Origin: Desulfovibrionaceae bacterium
GTDB lineage: Bacteria; Desulfobacterota; Desulfovibrionia; Desulfovibrionales; Desulfovibrionaceae
DNA length: 10,399 nt
Direction: 5' to 3'
Assembly (NCBI GenBank): GCA_030539415.1
Contig: JAUNSE010000045.1
Span: 1 to 10,399, forward strand
Part shown: positions 1-6,357 of the stretch, piece by piece
Position numbering within the stretch: position 1 is the stretch's first letter
Layout of the letters: the number at the start of each line of letters is the position of its first letter
Notes under the pieces: model-generated
The model's database searches: none
What the model saw: only the letters and a program-made list of their open reading frames with translations
What the model was told of the DNA's origin: nothing
Made by a program: the position numbers and the translations under genes

Positions 1-22
1 TATTCTGTTCCATTTCTTCCAT
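1..22 (-). CDS. 5' end of a divergent gene, product unknown (partial)
   Basis: On the minus strand an ATG at 22-20 is preceded by a clear Shine-Dalgarno sequence (GGGAGGT, at about 33-27) and opens a frame reading MEEMEQN before the window ends. Only seven residues are visible, so no function can be given. A second in-frame ATG three codons later is a less likely start because its spacing from the ribosome site is long. The gene is divergent from the microcompartment operon. Genes in such a position are often regulators, but nothing in the visible residues shows this. Confidence 0.4.
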
Positions 23-80
23 GGTACCTCCCGCGTCCCGACCGCATGGGCCGGAAAACAGTCCTGCAGATGTGAATGCT

Positions 81-100
81 GCCGGGATGCCGCTCCCGGC
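81..100 (-). promoter_or_regulatory. Leader hairpin of the divergent gene
   Basis: A perfect 7-bp inverted repeat (GCCGGGA at 81-87, TCCCGGC at 94-100) encloses a 6-base loop. It lies between the candidate divergent promoter and the minus-strand start codon, so it would sit in that gene's 5' untranslated leader. No run of U follows the stem on either strand, so it is not a simple terminator. A role in attenuation or mRNA stability is inference. Confidence 0.35.
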
Positions 101-136
101 TGTGGTTTGACGTGAAACAACTGTACTGCGTCAATC

Positions 137-151
137 AATATGGGAATATGG
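137..151. repeat. Tandem 7-bp direct repeat AATATGG
   Basis: AATATGG occurs at 137-143 and again at 145-151, separated by one base. The pair overlaps the -10 region of the candidate minus-strand promoter, where a bound protein would control that promoter. An 8-bp period is less than one helical turn, so chance repetition in AT-rich DNA is a real alternative. Confidence 0.3.
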
Positions 152-164
152 CAATGCCTGTCAA
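137..164 (-). promoter_or_regulatory. Candidate sigma-70 promoter for the divergent gene
   Basis: Read on the minus strand, a perfect -35 hexamer TTGACA (164-159) is followed after 16 bases by CATATT (142-137), which matches the -10 consensus at four of six positions. A start near 130 would give a leader of about 110 bases before the ATG at 22. This is a consensus match only. Confidence 0.4.
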
Positions 165-346
165 ACAAAATCTTGAAAATTTTTTTTATTTAGACTGATA
201 GAAGCATGCTGATACGGATAGCAGTATACAAGACATAGTTGATATGTATAACAACAGCAAGGATGATTGCCACCACTATACGTCAGCAGTGATACTTTGT
301 TCGCCATAGTGCGTCACTGACGTGCGTGAGATGAGTGCGGTTTCAG

Positions 347-442
347 CATCAGCGGGACGCTGGTGAGGTGAGGAAGCCTTGGCCGGTGCCTGAGCCCGAC
401 TGCGGAGAGCGCTCCGCAAGAAAGGGATGGAAGGCAAATCTG
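347..442 (+). other. Compact cluster of stem-loops, possible structured RNA
   Basis: Stems visible by eye are an 8-bp stem with one G-U pair (347-354 with 358-365, loop GGA); GCCTT at 376-380 pairing with AAGGC at 431-435 and closing a multiloop; inside that, GGC/GCC (381-383 with 388-390, loop CGGT) and a perfect 7-bp hairpin (401-407 with 412-418, loop AGCG). CCC at 395-397 could also pair with GGG at 424-426. AAATCTG at 436-442 can pair with either CAGAT at 449-453 or CAGATTT at 467-473, so two downstream folds exclude each other. I compared it with riboswitch consensus sequences that I know and found no match. Orientation and transcription are unproven. Confidence 0.3.
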
Positions 443-903
443 GTTTTGCAGATCTATGTTTCTCTACAGATTTCCGTCCTCCTGCCCGACAGTTAGACGG
501 TCAAAATCAATAAAAACAATGTGTTGATTGGAAAATTCGCACCGAAAAGCGGCGTAGTGCCACTTTTTGCCCGCACGCCGCGCGAAGGCCGGCTTCGCAT
601 GGTCAGAAATCGGCCGGGAAGGGCGGCGTGCAGCGCGGGGCAAGGCCCTCCAAAGCCCTGCCAGAGGCGGACCGCAGACGAAGAGGAGACTCTCGGGCGC
701 GGGCCAGCCGCCAGGGACAGACCTGCCCGGAAAGGCCCTGCAGGCTGTCCTGGCCGGACAGAAAAAGAGGGATCCAGGGAGGACAGTGCCGACGCATTTT
801 GCGGATGGCGGACGAGCACCACTGCCATTCGGGAAGAAAAGCAGCGCAGCGGCACGAAAAATTCTCATGCAAACAATGGAAGAAGTTCCTGCCGGCAGAA
901 CAG

Positions 904-916
904 TCAATTGAATTGA
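904..916. repeat. 13-bp AT-rich palindrome
   Basis: TCAATT at 904-909 and AATTGA at 911-916 form a perfect inverted repeat around one central base. It touches the inverted repeat at 913-928. It could be an operator half-element or chance. Confidence 0.3.
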
Positions 917-928
917 TTGTGTGATCAG
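913..928. promoter_or_regulatory. Candidate operator, copy 1 (TGATTG-N4-ATCAG)
   Basis: TTGATTGTGTGATCAG has inverted TGAT/ATCA arms, and its core TGATTG-N4-ATCA recurs at 1113-1126. Arms of this kind recall CRP/FNR-family sites, but the spacing between the arms is wider than in the FNR consensus (TTGAT-N4-ATCAA), so I do not assign it to that family. Confidence 0.35.
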
Positions 929-1111
929 TCTGTACAAGCGCCATGAAAATCTTGAAGACACTGCCGTTGCAGTGCAAGGCACTTTCATCCTGTATCCGCC
1001 TTCTTCGTTTTCTGCGGCTCTTTCAGACCTTCCCCTCAAGGGCAATGCTCCATGACGGCATATTGCGGCTCAAACCGGCCCGTTTCCGTCCCGCTGCGGC
1101 CCAAATATTCA

Positions 1112-1127
1112 CTGATTGCACAATCAG
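1112..1127. promoter_or_regulatory. Candidate operator, copy 2 (near-perfect palindrome)
   Basis: CTGATTG (1112-1118) and CAATCAG (1121-1127) are exact inverted repeats around a two-base centre. Such a small centre cannot form a stable RNA loop, which favours a DNA operator over a hairpin. The core matches copy 1 at 913-928 in ten of fourteen positions, the four central bases being the only differences. It lies about 240 bases upstream of the first operon gene. Confidence 0.4.
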
Positions 1128-1131
1128 GATA

Positions 1132-1145
1132 GTGAAGTGGTTCAC
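1132..1145. promoter_or_regulatory. Inverted repeat GTGAA-N4-TTCAC
   Basis: GTGAA at 1132-1136 and TTCAC at 1141-1145 form a perfect inverted repeat with a four-base spacer. A further TTCAC at 1108-1112 can pair with the same GTGAA. The cluster adjoins the palindrome at 1112-1127, so this segment looks like a compound protein-binding site. Confidence 0.35.
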
Positions 1146-1160
1146 AATTCCCGGGTTTTA

Positions 1161-1186
1161 GCCCTTCCCGGGGGAGGGGAAGGGGC
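1161..1186 (+). other. Strong G/C stem-loop upstream of the operon
   Basis: GCCCTTCCC (1161-1169) pairs with GGGAAGGGGC (1177-1186) with one bulged G and a seven-base loop. A competing hairpin pairs CCCGGG at 1150-1155 with CCCGGG at 1167-1172. A run of six T occurs only at 1203-1208, too far from the stem for a classical terminator. It could end or attenuate transcription entering from upstream, which is inference. Confidence 0.35.
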
Positions 1187-1218
1187 AAAATATTTCTCGA
1201 CCTTTTTTGCAGAACTCC

Positions 1219-1249
1219 TTGACCTTCCCCTTGGGGGAAAGGCTACGAT
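1219..1249 (+). promoter_or_regulatory. Weak candidate promoter for the cut operon
   Basis: TTGACC (1219-1224) matches the -35 consensus at five of six positions and TACGAT (1244-1249) matches the -10 at four of six, but the 19-base spacer is longer than ideal. A suboptimal spacer is common in activator-dependent promoters. The start would lie about 110 bases before the first gene. The true promoter may instead be in the AT-rich region near 120-300. Confidence 0.25.
1223..1242 (+). other. Second C/G stem-loop upstream of the operon
   Basis: CCTTCCCC at 1223-1230 pairs with GGGGAAAGG ending at 1242, with one bulged base and a very short loop. It overlaps the spacer of the candidate promoter at 1219-1249. 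If that promoter is used, this is DNA context rather than an RNA structure. Confidence 0.3.
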
Positions 1250-1365
1250 CATGGCAAATATGAGAATTCGGCCTGTTCCGGGTCCATGCCGCGCGTCCCT
1301 CACCGGACGCCCGGCGCCTGAACCCGGCCCGAGCCGGAACCTTCCGACCAGCTCCAGGAGACCGT

Positions 1366-1971
1366 ATGAGTTTTCAGTCAGAAGAGGCCATGGGCCTCAT
1401 TGAAACGCTCGGCATGGTTCCCGCCATCTACGGGGCGGATGCCATGCTGAAAGCCGCCGATGTCGAGCTCTTCTCCTACGAGAACGTGGGCTCCACCCTG
1501 GTGACCATGATGGTCAAGGGCGATGTGGCCGCGGTGCGCGCCTCGGTGGATGCCGGCAAGGCTGCCGCCTCCTCCATAGGCAAGCTCACGGCGCACAATG
1601 TCATGCCCCGCCCTGTGCGCGGGGTGACCGACATCGCCCGCGTGCACGGGGTGATGAACGAACCCAACGAGCCTCGCCTGCGCTCCCTCGGCCTCATCGA
1701 GACCTTCGGCATCGTTTTCGTGCTCGAGGCCGCCGATGCCATGATCAAGGCAGCTGATGTCGAGCTCATAGGCTACGAAAACGTGGCTTCCGGCTACATC
1801 TCCGTCCTCACCCAGGGCGATGTCGCGGCCTGCAAGGCCGCCGTTGCCGCCGGCGTGAAGGCCGTGGAGAAAATGGGCGCCTCCGTGTACAGCTCCTGCG
1901 TCATTCCGACCCCCCACAGGGATCTGGTGAAGGTGACGCGCCGCTACGCGATCGAAAACCTTCTCGGCTGA
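1366..1971 (+). CDS. Tandem BMC-domain shell protein (BMC-T, PduT-like architecture)
   Basis: This 201-residue protein contains two BMC domains, one at about residues 8-88 and the other at about 107-190. Each begins with the GLIET motif and ends in a PRP or PTP turn. Family members assemble as trimers that mimic a hexamer and form facet tiles with a central pore for metabolites or cofactors. The pore loops are probably ENVGS (39-43) and ENVASG (138-143). I see no cysteine in these loops, so the pore iron-sulfur cluster known from PduT is not expected; Cys178 lies elsewhere. The ATG follows AGGAG (1356-1360) by five bases. It is the first gene of the operon, with a hairpin in the gap before the next gene. 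The shell role is firm; the transported molecule is unknown. Confidence 0.93.
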   Translation: MSFQSEEAMGLIETLGMVPAIYGADAMLKAADVELFSYENVGSTLVTMMVKGDVAAVRASVDAGKAAASSIGKLTAHNVMPRPVRGVTDIARVHGVMNEPNEPRLRSLGLIETFGIVFVLEAADAMIKAADVELIGYENVASGYISVLTQGDVAACKAAVAAGVKAVEKMGASVYSSCVIPTPHRDLVKVTRRYAIENLLG

Positions 1972-1996
1972 TGCCTGCGCCGGCCGGGGGAGGGCT

Positions 1997-2013
1997 GCCC
2001 GAACTCTTCGGGC
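1997..2013 (+). other. Intercistronic hairpin after the BMC-T gene
   Basis: GCCCGAA (1997-2003) and TTCGGGC (2007-2013) form a perfect 7-bp stem with a CTC loop, followed by only three T. This may be a leaky terminator or an mRNA 3'-end stabiliser that raises shell-protein yield over the next gene. A smaller stem (CCCG 2021-2024 with CGGG 2029-2032) follows. Confidence 0.4.
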
Positions 2014-2078
2014 TTTGAGCCCCGTCTCCGGGACCGGCAAGTTGCCACCTTGAGTCATTGAACAGCGGGGCCTGAACG

Positions 2079-3581
2079 ATGTTTGCCGACAGAGATCTGC
2101 TTTCCATGCAGTGCGCCAGAATTCTGGCTGAAAACGCTGCCGAGGCGCAGAAGCGCCTGGCCGCCTTCTCCCAGGAGCAGCTGGACGCGGCTGTCGAGCG
2201 GGCGGCCGATGCCGTCATTGCCCGCGGCCGCGAGCTTGCCGTCATGTCCTGGGAGGACACGGACTGCGGCCGCTGGGAGGACAAGCTGGCCGAGCTGCGC
2301 TTTGTCTGCCGCTGCGTGCGCGGAGCGCTGCGCGGCATGCGCTGCGTGGGTCCGCTGCGCTGCGACGAGGCCGGCAATGTTCTCGAGATAGGCGTTCCGC
2401 GCGGCGTCATCGCCGCCGTCTGTCCCTCGACAAGCCCTGTTGCCACTGCCGTGTACAAGGCCCTGCTGGCCATCAAGTCCGGCAACGCCATCATCTTCTC
2501 CCTGCACCCGCGCGCCATCCGCTGCATGAGCCGGGCGCTGGACCTTATTATTACTGCCGCGACCGCGGCCGGCCTGCCCGAAAGCACCATTTCCTATCTG
2601 GACGCGCCCACCAGGGAAGGCACCAACGAGCTCATGCGCCATCCGGCCGTGGGTCTTGTCATGCTCACCGGCGTGCAGGGCATGCTCAGGGACGCCGAGT
2701 CGGCCGCCAAGCCCCTCATCTGCGGCGCAGCCGGCAACGGCCCGGCCTTCATCGAGCGCACGGCCGACGTGCGCCAGGCCGTGAAGGACATCGTCTTCAG
2801 CAAGACCTTCGACTGCGGCATGGCCCCCTCGGCCGAGCAGTGCGTGGTTGTGGACGGCGTCATCGCCGACGAGGTGCGCCAGGTCTTCAGGCAGGAGGGT
2901 GCCTGGTTCATGAGCGAGAAGGAGGCCCGCGCGCTCGCCGGCATCCTCTTCCGCACGGACGGACGCCCGCGCCGCGACATGGTCGGCATCGAGGCCTGCC
3001 AGCTGGCCCTGCGCGCCGGCTTCGAGGTGCCCGCAGACACGCGCCTGCTCATTGCCGAGCGCCAGTACGTCTCCGACACCGACGCCTATTTCAAGGAGAT
3101 GCTCTGCCCGGTCCTCGCCTGGTACGTCGAGGACGACTGGATGCACGCCTGCGAGAAGTGCATAGAGCTTCTGCTTTTCAACAGGACCGGCCACACGCTG
3201 GTCATCCATTCCCGCGACGCGGAGGTCATCCGCCAGTTCGCGCTGAAAAAGCCCGTGGCAAGACTGCTGGTGAACACGCCCGCCTGTCTCGGCGGCATGG
3301 GCGCCACCACGGACCTCTTTCCGGCCATGACGCTGGGCTCGGGCGTAGCCGGGCACGGCATGACGTCCGACAACGTCTCCCCAATGAACCTCGTCTATAT
3401 CCGCAGGGTCGGCTACGGCACGCACAGCGCGGACAGCCTGTTCCACGGCGCCGAGGACACGTCCTCCGCCGCGCCCGCGGCCTCCAATGCGGCCGGGACA
3501 GACGGCTCCGCCAGCCCCGAAAGGCTCGGCAGCGTGCTGCGCGCGGTCATCCGCGCCCTGTCCGACCCCGAACAGAATTGA
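2079..3581 (+). CDS. Aldehyde dehydrogenase-like protein lacking the catalytic cysteine (putative pseudoenzyme)
   Basis: This 500-residue protein aligns by eye along its length with the CoA-acylating aldehyde dehydrogenase at 6358-7836 (for example MFADRDLLSMQ against MVDKDLLSIQ, and TSDNVSPMNL against TSDNVTPMNL). Where the paralogue reads DNGTICASEQ with catalytic Cys247, this one reads DCGMAPSAEQ, with Pro250 at the cysteine position. Nearby Cys246 and Cys255 are out of register. Other conserved loops have also drifted: PSTNPTST became PSTSPVAT, GVGAGNVP became CGAAGNGP, and TLGCG became TLGSG. The frame is intact and codon use matches its neighbours, so it looks maintained rather than decayed. 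The C-terminus (about residues 482-495, ERLGSVLRAVIRAL) resembles an encapsulation peptide. A structural, regulatory or altered catalytic role is inference. The ribosome site GCGGGG (2065-2070) is weak. Confidence 0.85.
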   Translation: MFADRDLLSMQCARILAENAAEAQKRLAAFSQEQLDAAVERAADAVIARGRELAVMSWEDTDCGRWEDKLAELRFVCRCVRGALRGMRCVGPLRCDEAGNVLEIGVPRGVIAAVCPSTSPVATAVYKALLAIKSGNAIIFSLHPRAIRCMSRALDLIITAATAAGLPESTISYLDAPTREGTNELMRHPAVGLVMLTGVQGMLRDAESAAKPLICGAAGNGPAFIERTADVRQAVKDIVFSKTFDCGMAPSAEQCVVVDGVIADEVRQVFRQEGAWFMSEKEARALAGILFRTDGRPRRDMVGIEACQLALRAGFEVPADTRLLIAERQYVSDTDAYFKEMLCPVLAWYVEDDWMHACEKCIELLLFNRTGHTLVIHSRDAEVIRQFALKKPVARLLVNTPACLGGMGATTDLFPAMTLGSGVAGHGMTSDNVSPMNLVYIRRVGYGTHSADSLFHGAEDTSSAAPAASNAAGTDGSASPERLGSVLRAVIRALSDPEQN

Positions 3582-3594
3582 CATTTCCACCAAC

Positions 3595-3609
3595 GGAGGA
3601 AGTACAGTG
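3595..3609 (+). promoter_or_regulatory. Ribosome binding site that fixes the GTG start of cutC
   Basis: GGAGGA at 3595-3600 lies six bases before GTG at 3607. An ATG at 3487 opens the same frame, but it lies inside the preceding gene and would add 40 residues unlike known CutC. The GTG start gives the N-terminus (M)DLHDFS, which fits the CutC family. Confidence 0.85.
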
Positions 3610-6156
3610 GATCTTCACGACTTTTCCAGCAAGATTGCAGAGGCGACCAAAAATCTGTCCCCGGCAGAGCGGGCCTCGCTGCGCAAGCTTTTCGAGGGCG
3701 TCACCGACGAGCTCCTCAAGAAGTCCGCGCAGTCGATGCCCTCGACTGACGCTCCCTCCGCCCAGGGCAGCGGCATCCCGGACGGTCCCACGGAACGCCA
3801 GAAGCGCCTCAAGGAGAACTTCCTGAAGCAGGTGCCCACCATCTCCATCCACCGCGCCCGCGTCATCACCGAGATGGACAAGGCCAGCGCCGGCATGCCC
3901 AGAATCATGCTCCGCGCCAAGGCCTTCCGCCGCTGCTGCGAGACCGCTCCCCTGGTCATCCAGAAGGACGAGCTCATTGTCGGCTGCCCCTGCGGCGGCC
4001 CCCGCACCGGCGCCTTCTCGCCCGACATCTCCTGGCGCTGGCTGCGCGACGAGCTGGACACCATCGGCAAGCGCCCCCAGGACCCCTTCTACATCTCCGA
4101 AGAGGACAAGAAGGTCCTGCGCGAGGAAATCTTCCCCTACTGGGAAGGCCGCTCCGTTGACGAGTTCTGCGAGGCCCAGTACCGCGAGGCCGGCGTGTGG
4201 GAGCTCTCCGGCGAATCCTTCGTGTCCGACTGCTCCTACCATGCCCTGAATGGCGGCGGCGACTCCAACCCGGGCTACGACGTCATCCTGATGAAGAAGG
4301 GCATGGCCGACATCCAGCAGGAGGCCCGCGAGCATCTGGAGCACCTGAGCTACCAGAACCCCGAGGATCTGGACAAGATCTACTTCTACCGCTCCATCAT
4401 CGACACCACCGAAGGCGTCATGTGCTACGCCAGGCGCATGTCCGACTACGCCGCCGAACTGGCCGCCAAGGAAACGGACCCGAAGCGCAAGGCCGAGCTG
4501 CAGAAGATCTCCGAAATCAACGCCCGCGTGCCCGCCCACGCCCCGACCACCTTCTGGGAAGCCGTGCAGTCCGTGTGGACCGTCGAGTCCCTCCTCCCCG
4601 TCGAGGAGAACCAGACCGGCATGTCCATCGGCCGCGTCGACCAGTACATGTATCCCTTCTACAAGGCCGATATCGAGTCCGGCCGCATGACGGAATACGA
4701 GGCCTTCGACATCGCGGGCTGCATGCTCATCAAGATGTCCGAAATGATGTGGCTCACCAGCGAGGGCGGCTCCAAGTTCTTCGCCGGCTACCAGCCCTTC
4801 GTGAACATGTGCGTGGGCGGCGTGACCCGCGAGGGCCGCGACGCTACCAACGACCTCACCTACCTTCTCATGGACGCCGTGCGCCACGTGCGCATCTACC
4901 AGCCCTCGCTGGCCACCCGCGTGCACAACAAGTCCCCCGAGAAGTACCTGCGCAAGATCGTGGACGTCATCCGCTCCGGCATGGGCTTCCCGGCCGTGCA
5001 CTTTGACGACACCCACATCAAGATGATGCTGGCCAAGGGCGTGTCCATCGAGGACGCCCGCGACTACTGCCTGATGGGCTGCGTCGAGCCCCAGAAGGCC
5101 GGCCGCCTCTACCAGTGGACCTCCACCTCCTACACCCAGTGGCCCATCTGCATCGAGCTGGCCTTAAACCACGGCGTGCCGCTGTGGTACGGCAAGAAGG
5201 TCTGCCCCGACATGGGCGACGTCGAAAGCTTCGACACCTGGGAGAAGTTCGAGAACGCGGTCAAGGAAGAGATCAAGTACGTCACCAAGTGGACGGCCAC
5301 AGCCACTGTCATTTCCCAGCGCGTGCACCGCGATCTGGCTCCGAAGCCCCTCATGTCCATCATGTACGAGGGCTGCATGGAGCACGGCCGCGATGTCTCC
5401 GCCGGCGGCGCCATGTACAACTTCGGCCCCGGCGTGGTCTGGTCCGGCCTTGCCACCTACGCGGACTCCATGGCCGCCATCAAGAAGCTCGTGTACGACG
5501 ACAAGAAGTACACCTTAAAGCAGCTGAACGAGGCCCTCAAGGCCGACTTCCAGGGCTACGATCAGATCCGCGCCGACTGCCTCGCCGCGCCCAAGTACGG
5601 CAATGACGACGACTACGCGGACCTCATCGCCTCCGAGCTCATCGCCTTCACCGAGCGCGAGCACCGCAAGTACCGCACCCTGTACTCCATCCTGAGCCAC
5701 GGCACCCTGTCCATCTCCAACAACACGCCCTTCGGCCAGCTGACCGGCGCCTCCGCCAACGGCCGCCACGCGTGGCTCCCCCTGTCCGACGGCATCAGCC
5801 CCACCCAGGGCGCCGACTACAAGGGCCCCACGGCCATCATCAAGAGCGTTTCCAAGATGGCCAACGACAACATGAACATCGGCCTCGTGCACAACTTCAA
5901 GCTGATGAGCGGCCTGCTCGACACCCCCGAGGGCGAGAACGGCATCGTCACCCTGATCCGCACGGCCAGCATCCTCGGCAACGGCGAGATGCAGTTCAAC
6001 TATCTGGACAACGACACCCTGCTGCAGGCCCAGCACCATCCCGAGAACTACCGCGACCTGGTGGTGCGCGTGGCCGGCTACAGCGCCTTCTTCGTGGAGC
6101 TGTGCAAGGACGTCCAGGACGAAATCATCAGCAGAACGGTGCTCCGCTCCCTCTAG
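3607..6156 (+). CDS. cutC: Choline trimethylamine-lyase (glycyl radical enzyme CutC)
   Basis: CutC splits choline into trimethylamine and acetaldehyde by radical chemistry. The 849-residue product has the glycyl-radical loop RVAGYSAFF with radical Gly824, and the active-site motif GCVEPQ with thiyl Cys492 and catalytic base Glu494. Choline-pocket residues known from the Desulfovibrio alaskensis enzyme (Tyr208, Asp216, Phe395, Thr502, Tyr506) are all present with a constant offset of +3: Tyr211, Asp219, Phe398, Thr505 and Tyr509. This favours CutC over glycerol, propanediol or isethionate lyases. Residues 1-45 form a predicted amphipathic N-terminal extension (DFSSKIAEATKNL and onward), probably the encapsulation peptide. 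Two TTA leucine codons (520, 637) stand out in otherwise C/G-ending codons. The activating enzyme CutD, usually adjacent, is not found after this gene. Confidence 0.97.
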   Translation: MDLHDFSSKIAEATKNLSPAERASLRKLFEGVTDELLKKSAQSMPSTDAPSAQGSGIPDGPTERQKRLKENFLKQVPTISIHRARVITEMDKASAGMPRIMLRAKAFRRCCETAPLVIQKDELIVGCPCGGPRTGAFSPDISWRWLRDELDTIGKRPQDPFYISEEDKKVLREEIFPYWEGRSVDEFCEAQYREAGVWELSGESFVSDCSYHALNGGGDSNPGYDVILMKKGMADIQQEAREHLEHLSYQNPEDLDKIYFYRSIIDTTEGVMCYARRMSDYAAELAAKETDPKRKAELQKISEINARVPAHAPTTFWEAVQSVWTVESLLPVEENQTGMSIGRVDQYMYPFYKADIESGRMTEYEAFDIAGCMLIKMSEMMWLTSEGGSKFFAGYQPFVNMCVGGVTREGRDATNDLTYLLMDAVRHVRIYQPSLATRVHNKSPEKYLRKIVDVIRSGMGFPAVHFDDTHIKMMLAKGVSIEDARDYCLMGCVEPQKAGRLYQWTSTSYTQWPICIELALNHGVPLWYGKKVCPDMGDVESFDTWEKFENAVKEEIKYVTKWTATATVISQRVHRDLAPKPLMSIMYEGCMEHGRDVSAGGAMYNFGPGVVWSGLATYADSMAAIKKLVYDDKKYTLKQLNEALKADFQGYDQIRADCLAAPKYGNDDDYADLIASELIAFTEREHRKYRTLYSILSHGTLSISNNTPFGQLTGASANGRHAWLPLSDGISPTQGADYKGPTAIIKSVSKMANDNMNIGLVHNFKLMSGLLDTPEGENGIVTLIRTASILGNGEMQFNYLDNDTLLQAQHHPENYRDLVVRVAGYSAFFVELCKDVQDEIISRTVLRSL

Positions 6157-6357
6157 GCCCGAAACCGGGACCCAAAGGAGCGCGCCTGCGGCGGCCTTCT
6201 CCCGCCGCCGGCGAAGCGAGCGCCGCATCAATCTGTCAACACTCTGCATGACCCCCGGCGCGCGGACCATACCATCCGCGCCCGGGAGCCCCGAAAGCCA
6301 GGCGGGCAGACCCCGGCCGGCCCGGGCGGACGGTCATGAACAACGAGGAGCATACAA
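6157..6357 (+). other. 201-base gap after cutC with two GC-rich stem-loops
   Basis: The gap holds a perfect 7-bp stem GCGGCGG/CCGCCGC (6188-6194 with 6202-6208, loop CCTTCTC) and a perfect 7-bp stem GCGCGGA/TCCGCGC (6260-6266 with 6275-6281, 8-base loop). Neither is followed by a T run, so they are better read as mRNA-stabilising or processing structures than as terminators. I see no remnant of a radical-SAM activase here; the gap is far too short for cutD. Confidence 0.5.

Larger units (their letters stand above)
23..1365. other. Long upstream region without a convincing gene
   Basis: This stretch separates the divergent gene from the first shell-protein gene. Open frames exist on both strands, for example 464-1045 minus and 521-916 plus. 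None has a convincing ribosome site, and their translations are rich in Arg, Ala, Pro and Gly without recognisable domains, as expected from chance frames in GC-rich DNA. The region changes composition: AT-rich at about 120-300, GC-rich at about 550-800, mixed after 900. It holds the stem-loops and inverted repeats listed separately. I see no tRNA, rRNA, CRISPR array or insertion-sequence ends. Confidence 0.6.

Noticed and set aside
376..435. Cobalamin, TPP, glycine or SAH riboswitch
   Set aside because: Short motifs recall pieces of these elements, but the required conserved core sequences are missing.
913..928. FNR box
   Set aside because: The TTGAT and ATCAG arms are six bases apart instead of four, and the right arm ends in G. 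It is kept only as an unassigned inverted repeat.
464..1045. 193-codon open frame on the minus strand in the upstream region
   Set aside because: No recognisable domain or convincing ribosome site, Arg/Pro/Ser-rich composition, and competing frames of similar length on the other strand. Treated as chance, though it is the largest candidate in the 1.3-kb gap.
1161..1208. Rho-independent terminator
   Set aside because: The stem is strong, but the T run (1203-1208) begins 16 bases after the stem ends.
2055..3593. 512-codon open frame on the minus strand
   Set aside because: Antisense shadow of the aldehyde dehydrogenase-like gene, with no domain and no credible ribosome site.
3487..3606. Upstream ATG start for cutC giving 889 residues
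   Set aside because: It lies within the preceding gene and has no ribosome site. The GTG at 3607 has one and yields the expected N-terminus.
3547..5016. 489-codon open frame on the minus strand
   Set aside because: Antisense to cutC, whose identity and frame are certain; low-complexity translation.
3607..6156. Isethionate sulfite-lyase, glycerol or propanediol dehydratase as the glycyl radical enzyme
   Set aside because: All choline-contact residues of CutC are present at a constant +3 offset, and the N-terminal extension is CutC-like.
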